Below, one piece after another: positions 57,096 through 59,220 of a DNA stretch of 59,220 nt. The notes under the pieces were generated by a model, which did no database searches, was not told where the DNA came from, and worked only from the letters and a program-made list of their open reading frames with translations. This stretch comes from Priestia aryabhattai (lineage in GTDB: Bacteria > Bacillota > Bacilli > Bacillales > Bacillaceae_H). Every line of letters begins with the position of its first letter. Positions within the stretch are counted from its first letter, which is position 1. A program made the translations under genes and the position numbers. Location: positions 1-59,220 of the forward strand of contig NZ_JAMBOQ010000012.1 of assembly GCF_023715685.1 (NCBI RefSeq), given 5' to 3'.

Positions 57096-57716
57096 GTGAA
57101 TAGTCGAAATTGGGTTCGTCTATTTCTAACCACGTTAGCTGTCGGGGGTATAAGTACAGCTTTTGTTGGATTTGCGGTGCGCTGGGGGGAATACGGTCAT
57201 TTATTTCAACAAGGAAAAATAGGAGAAATTGTTGCTGTTTTAACATGGCTCGTAGGCGTAGGGTTTATTTTTAGTTTAATTAGTCAAATGGGGTTTTTTG
57301 CATATTTAACCATTCACCGGTTTGGGTTGGGAATTTTTAAATCTGTATCTCTTTGGAAATCCGTTCAAATTATATTTATTTTATTTGTATTATTTGACGT
57401 TGCGTATTTTCGATATAAGTTCTTTCAACAGCCGGGAGAAGGCATAGGCAAGTATATTTTGTTAAGCGTTTTCTTATTAGCGGTGGGGTTGTTAGTGGCG
57501 TACGCAAAGAAAAAGCAAACGAACAAAGAAGCTTTTGTACCAGCGCTGTTTTTTATGATTGTTGTAACGACAATTGAATGGTTCCCAGCGCTGCGAACGA
57601 ATGAAGAAAGCTGGCTTTACCTTATGTTGTTTCCACTTCTAATATGTAATATGTATCAACTTCTTATTTTGCCGAAACTTCTTACACATGCAAGAATAGC
57701 AAAAGCAGACAAATAG
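57096..57716 (+). CDS. kbaA: KbaA, KinB-signalling membrane protein
   Basis: KbaA is required for activation of the sporulation kinase KinB in B. subtilis; its biochemical role is unknown. I choose GTG 57096 (MNSRNWVRLFLTT) behind GGGGGAGA; ATG 57081 lacks an RBS and ATG 57090 is the alternative. The 206 residues form about six membrane helices and almost no soluble part, with the conserved-looking YLTIHRFGLGIFKS loop. The stop lies inside the terminator stem. Confidence 0.9.
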   Translation: MNSRNWVRLFLTTLAVGGISTAFVGFAVRWGEYGHLFQQGKIGEIVAVLTWLVGVGFIFSLISQMGFFAYLTIHRFGLGIFKSVSLWKSVQIIFILFVLFDVAYFRYKFFQQPGEGIGKYILLSVFLLAVGLLVAYAKKKQTNKEAFVPALFFMIVVTTIEWFPALRTNEESWLYLMLFPLLICNMYQLLILPKLLTHARIAKADK

Positions 57717-57737
57717 CATATTTGTCTGCTTTTGCTT
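57701..57737. terminator. Bidirectional terminator between kbaA and pdaB
   Basis: A perfect 15-bp stem AAAAGCAGACAAATA (57701-57715) / TATTTGTCTGCTTTT (57719-57733) has a 3-nt loop and includes the kbaA stop codon. The two genes converge here. Confidence 0.93.
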
Positions 57738-57760
57738 TATATATACAGTCAGAATAGATG

Positions 57761-58525
57761 TTAGCGGATATCTTTTACTTGGGTTTTAGAATTTGAAATT
57801 AATGTTGAAACACTTACGTTTGAGACTTTTTTATTTTGTAATGAATTCTTGATATATGGAATAGCCTTTGCTGTTTGTTGAGCGGAGTCAGACGCGTGTA
57901 GCAATATAATATCTCCCCCACTTAATGGTTTTGTAACATTTGAGACAATTTTCTCAACCCCTGGATTTGTCCAGTCTTTGGAGTCAATGCTCCAATGAAC
58001 AGTTGTATAGCCTATATCCGATGTTAATTTTAAGATGTCTTTATCAAATTGTCCGTTAGGAGGACGAAGAAGGTGAACATCTTTAAGGCCTAGAGAATCA
58101 AAGACTTTCTTGGATTTTGCAAGATCTTGTCTAATCTCATTAGGTTTTAGGCTTGTATAAGAATTATAGTCATAGCCCATTGTGCCAATTTCGTGACCTT
58201 CTTTCTTAATGCGCTCTACAATATCTGGGTGACGTTCAGCCCATGAAGCAGATAAAAAGAAAGTAGCATTTTCGATATGCTGTTTTTTTAGTTCATTGAG
58301 AATGGGAATAGCTCTTTCATCTCCCCAGCTGATGTTAAACGTCAGAGCAACTTCTGGATTTTTATCATCCGCCTTATAAACAGCTCTTGGACCGTTATCT
58401 GTTGAAAACACGGGAAAGTGAAATGTCTGCTGAGCATAAAGAAAAAAACTTGTAAAAAACGCAGCAACTACGATAAGCATGGTTTGTTTGATTCTTTTGG
58501 CTCGAATAGTATAAAACATATTCAT
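57761..58525 (-). CDS. pdaB: PdaB-type polysaccharide deacetylase-like protein
   Basis: PdaB (YbaN) is needed for spore stability and cortex maintenance in B. subtilis. The 254-residue protein has an N-terminal signal/anchor helix (about 14-31) and a NodB-fold domain (about 55-240). Motif 1 reads [11 protein letters not shown] where NodB enzymes have TFDDG, and motif 2 reads EIGTMGYDY, lacking the first histidine of HxxxxH. Later motifs ([17 protein letters not shown]) are present, so catalysis may be altered or lost. RBS GAGGTGA; a SigE-like -10 lies upstream. Confidence 0.9.
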   Translation of the reverse strand: MNMFYTIRAKRIKQTMLIVVAAFFTSFFLYAQQTFHFPVFSTDNGPRAVYKADDKNPEVALTFNISWGDERAIPILNELKKQHIENATFFLSASWAERHPDIVERIKKEGHEIGTMGYDYNSYTSLKPNEIRQDLAKSKKVFDSLGLKDVHLLRPPNGQFDKDILKLTSDIGYTTVHWSIDSKDWTNPGVEKIVSNVTKPLSGGDIILLHASDSAQQTAKAIPYIKNSLQNKKVSNVSVSTLISNSKTQVKDIR

Positions 58526-58559
58526 TTTGTCACCTCATTTAATAAGTAGTACTTGTCTA

Positions 58560-58589
58560 ATTTGTATGCGTTTTGTCTACAATTAATAA
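58560..58589 (-). promoter_or_regulatory. Candidate SigE promoter of pdaB
   Basis: On the minus strand, CATACAAAT (58568-58560) closely fits the SigE -10. A loose -35 TTATTAATT (58589-58581) lies 12 bp upstream. pdaB is a SigE-regulated gene in B. subtilis. Confidence 0.6.
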
Positions 58590-58660
58590 CAGGTAAGGAA
58601 AAGAACAACTGATTTTATTTTGCTGTTTGAGAATGAAGGTTATAAAAAGCAGGTGAATCA

Positions 58661-58861
58661 ATGAAAATTTGTCTATTTAATCAGGTGGAGTGTTTAGAGT
58701 TAGAAGCATTACTTATAGAAGAGATGAAGAGGTCAAAAGTCGCTTTTCAACAAAGTTTGAATCATGTAGTTCTTGAACGAAATATTCAAGAAAAGTATCA
58801 AATCCTTTCAAAGATTTTGCTAAGGTTTGGTGAAAGTAGGGAAGTAAATAAGATTCTTTGA
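58661..58861 (+). CDS. Small hypothetical protein, 66 residues
   Basis: I do not recognise this gene. ATG 58661 has an AGGTGA site 4 nt upstream. The protein is charged and probably all-helical (ECLELEALLIEEMKRSKVAF, NIQEKYQILSKILLRFG) with no signal peptide or membrane helix. It stands alone between divergent pdaB and the rrn promoters; I see no clear promoter for it and no terminator after it. Codon use is not unusual. It could be a genuine sporulation-region small protein or a chance ORF. Confidence 0.55.
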   Translation: MKICLFNQVECLELEALLIEEMKRSKVAFQQSLNHVVLERNIQEKYQILSKILLRFGESREVNKIL

Positions 58862-58889
58862 TAAAACGAAAAAAACTTTTTAAAAAGTG

Positions 58890-58918
58890 TTGACTTTATA
58901 TAGTACAGATGTTAAATT
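58890..58918 (+). promoter_or_regulatory. rrn promoter P1
   Basis: TTGACT (58890-58895) is followed by TTAAAT (58912-58917, 16 bp) or TAAATT (58913-58918, 17 bp). It is preceded by an A/T-rich UP-like stretch (AAAAAACTTTTTAAAAA). It is the weaker of two tandem rRNA promoters. Confidence 0.65.
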
Positions 58919-58929
58919 ATTAAATGTCG

Positions 58930-58964
58930 CTGATGAGTGATTGGAAACAATCGCAATTCATCAG
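58930..58964 (+). other. Hairpin between rrn P1 and P2
   Basis: CTGATGAGT (58930-58938) pairs with ATTCATCAG (58956-58964), and GATTG (58939-58943) with CAATC (58948-58952), across a GAAA tetraloop with a 3-nt bulge (58953-58955). Only P1 transcripts would carry it. Confidence 0.6.
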
Positions 58965-58983
58965 AAAAAATATTAAAAAGTTG

Positions 58984-59012
58984 TTGACAAACGAAAGGCA
59001 ACTTGTTAATAT
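58984..59012 (+). promoter_or_regulatory. rrn promoter P2
   Basis: A perfect TTGACA (58984-58989) and TAATAT (59007-59012) are spaced 17 bp, with TGT before the -10 (extended). This is the strong downstream promoter typical of Bacillus rrn operons. The region 59020-59112 is the 16S leader, including the recalled Bacillus segment CTTTGAAAACTGAACAAA. Confidence 0.88.
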
Positions 59013-59112
59013 AAGAAAGTCGCTCAAGAGCGGCGGTTGAACTTTGAAAACTGAACAAAGCGACAAACGTCAACGTTGATTTTTTATTTTTTAAATTGAG
59101 CAAGTCAAACAT

Positions 59113-59220
<108 letters not shown>

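Noticed and set aside
58912..59112. 66-residue minus-strand frame across the rrn promoters
   Set aside because: It overlaps two good promoters and the 16S leader and has no start signal of its own.

Overview
The window reads as a chromosomal segment of a low-GC, endospore-forming Firmicute of the Bacillaceae, most likely Priestia (Bacillus) megaterium or a very close relative. The grounds are: gene order matching the Bacillus subtilis origin-proximal region almost gene for gene, TTG and GTG starts behind strong GGAGG sites, sporulation and germination genes (sigH, cwlD, gerD, kbaA, pdaB), and a 16S V1 stretch at the right edge that I recall as the P. megaterium type. The species call is from memory, not a search.

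Layout. A 5S rRNA gene and its terminator close one rrn operon at the left edge, and a tandem-promoter 16S start opens another at the right edge, so the segment lies between two rRNA operons. From 0.3 to 5 kb is the CtsR-controlled stress operon ctsR-mcsA-mcsB-clpC. From 5 to 16.4 kb are radA, disA, yacL, ispD-ispF, gltX, a cysteine T-box with cysE-cysS-mrnC-rlmB-rae1, and sigH. From 16.4 to 28.2 kb are rpmGB-secE, nusG, rplK-rplA, an L10 leader with rplJ-rplL, a methyltransferase, and rpoB-rpoC. From 28.3 to 33.1 kb is the str operon (rplGB, rpsL, rpsG, fusA, tuf). From 33.2 to 48.4 kb is the S10/spc/alpha supercluster (rpsJ to rplQ, with secY, adk, map, infA and rpoA). From 48.4 to 52.8 kb are the ECF vitamin-transporter module (ecfA1, ecfA2, ecfT), truA, and an L13 leader with rplM-rpsI. 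From 52.8 to 58.9 kb is a looser sporulation/germination region with ybaK, cwlD, salA, an inserted LysR regulator, gerD, kbaA, pdaB and one unrecognised small ORF.

How it works together. Most of the window is core gene-expression machinery: RNA polymerase, elongation factors, most ribosomal proteins, translocase, tRNA charging and rRNA modification. It is controlled by growth-rate promoters and ribosomal-protein leaders; L10, L13 and S10 leaders and two L1-type sites are visible. The left end adds protein quality control (arginine phosphorylation plus ClpC) and c-di-AMP/DNA-repair genes. The right end adds cortex maturation and germination genes with recognisable sporulation-sigma promoters.

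I see no mobile element, prophage, CRISPR array or obvious defence or biosynthetic system. What is worth a second look is regulatory and structural: two L1-type RNA motifs in one operon, a promoter built into one arm of a long inverted repeat after rpoC, an unusual nusG leader, a conspicuous hairpin between rplB and rpsS, a 36-bp perfect palindrome after gerD, a LysR insertion, and a PdaB with altered deacetylase motifs.
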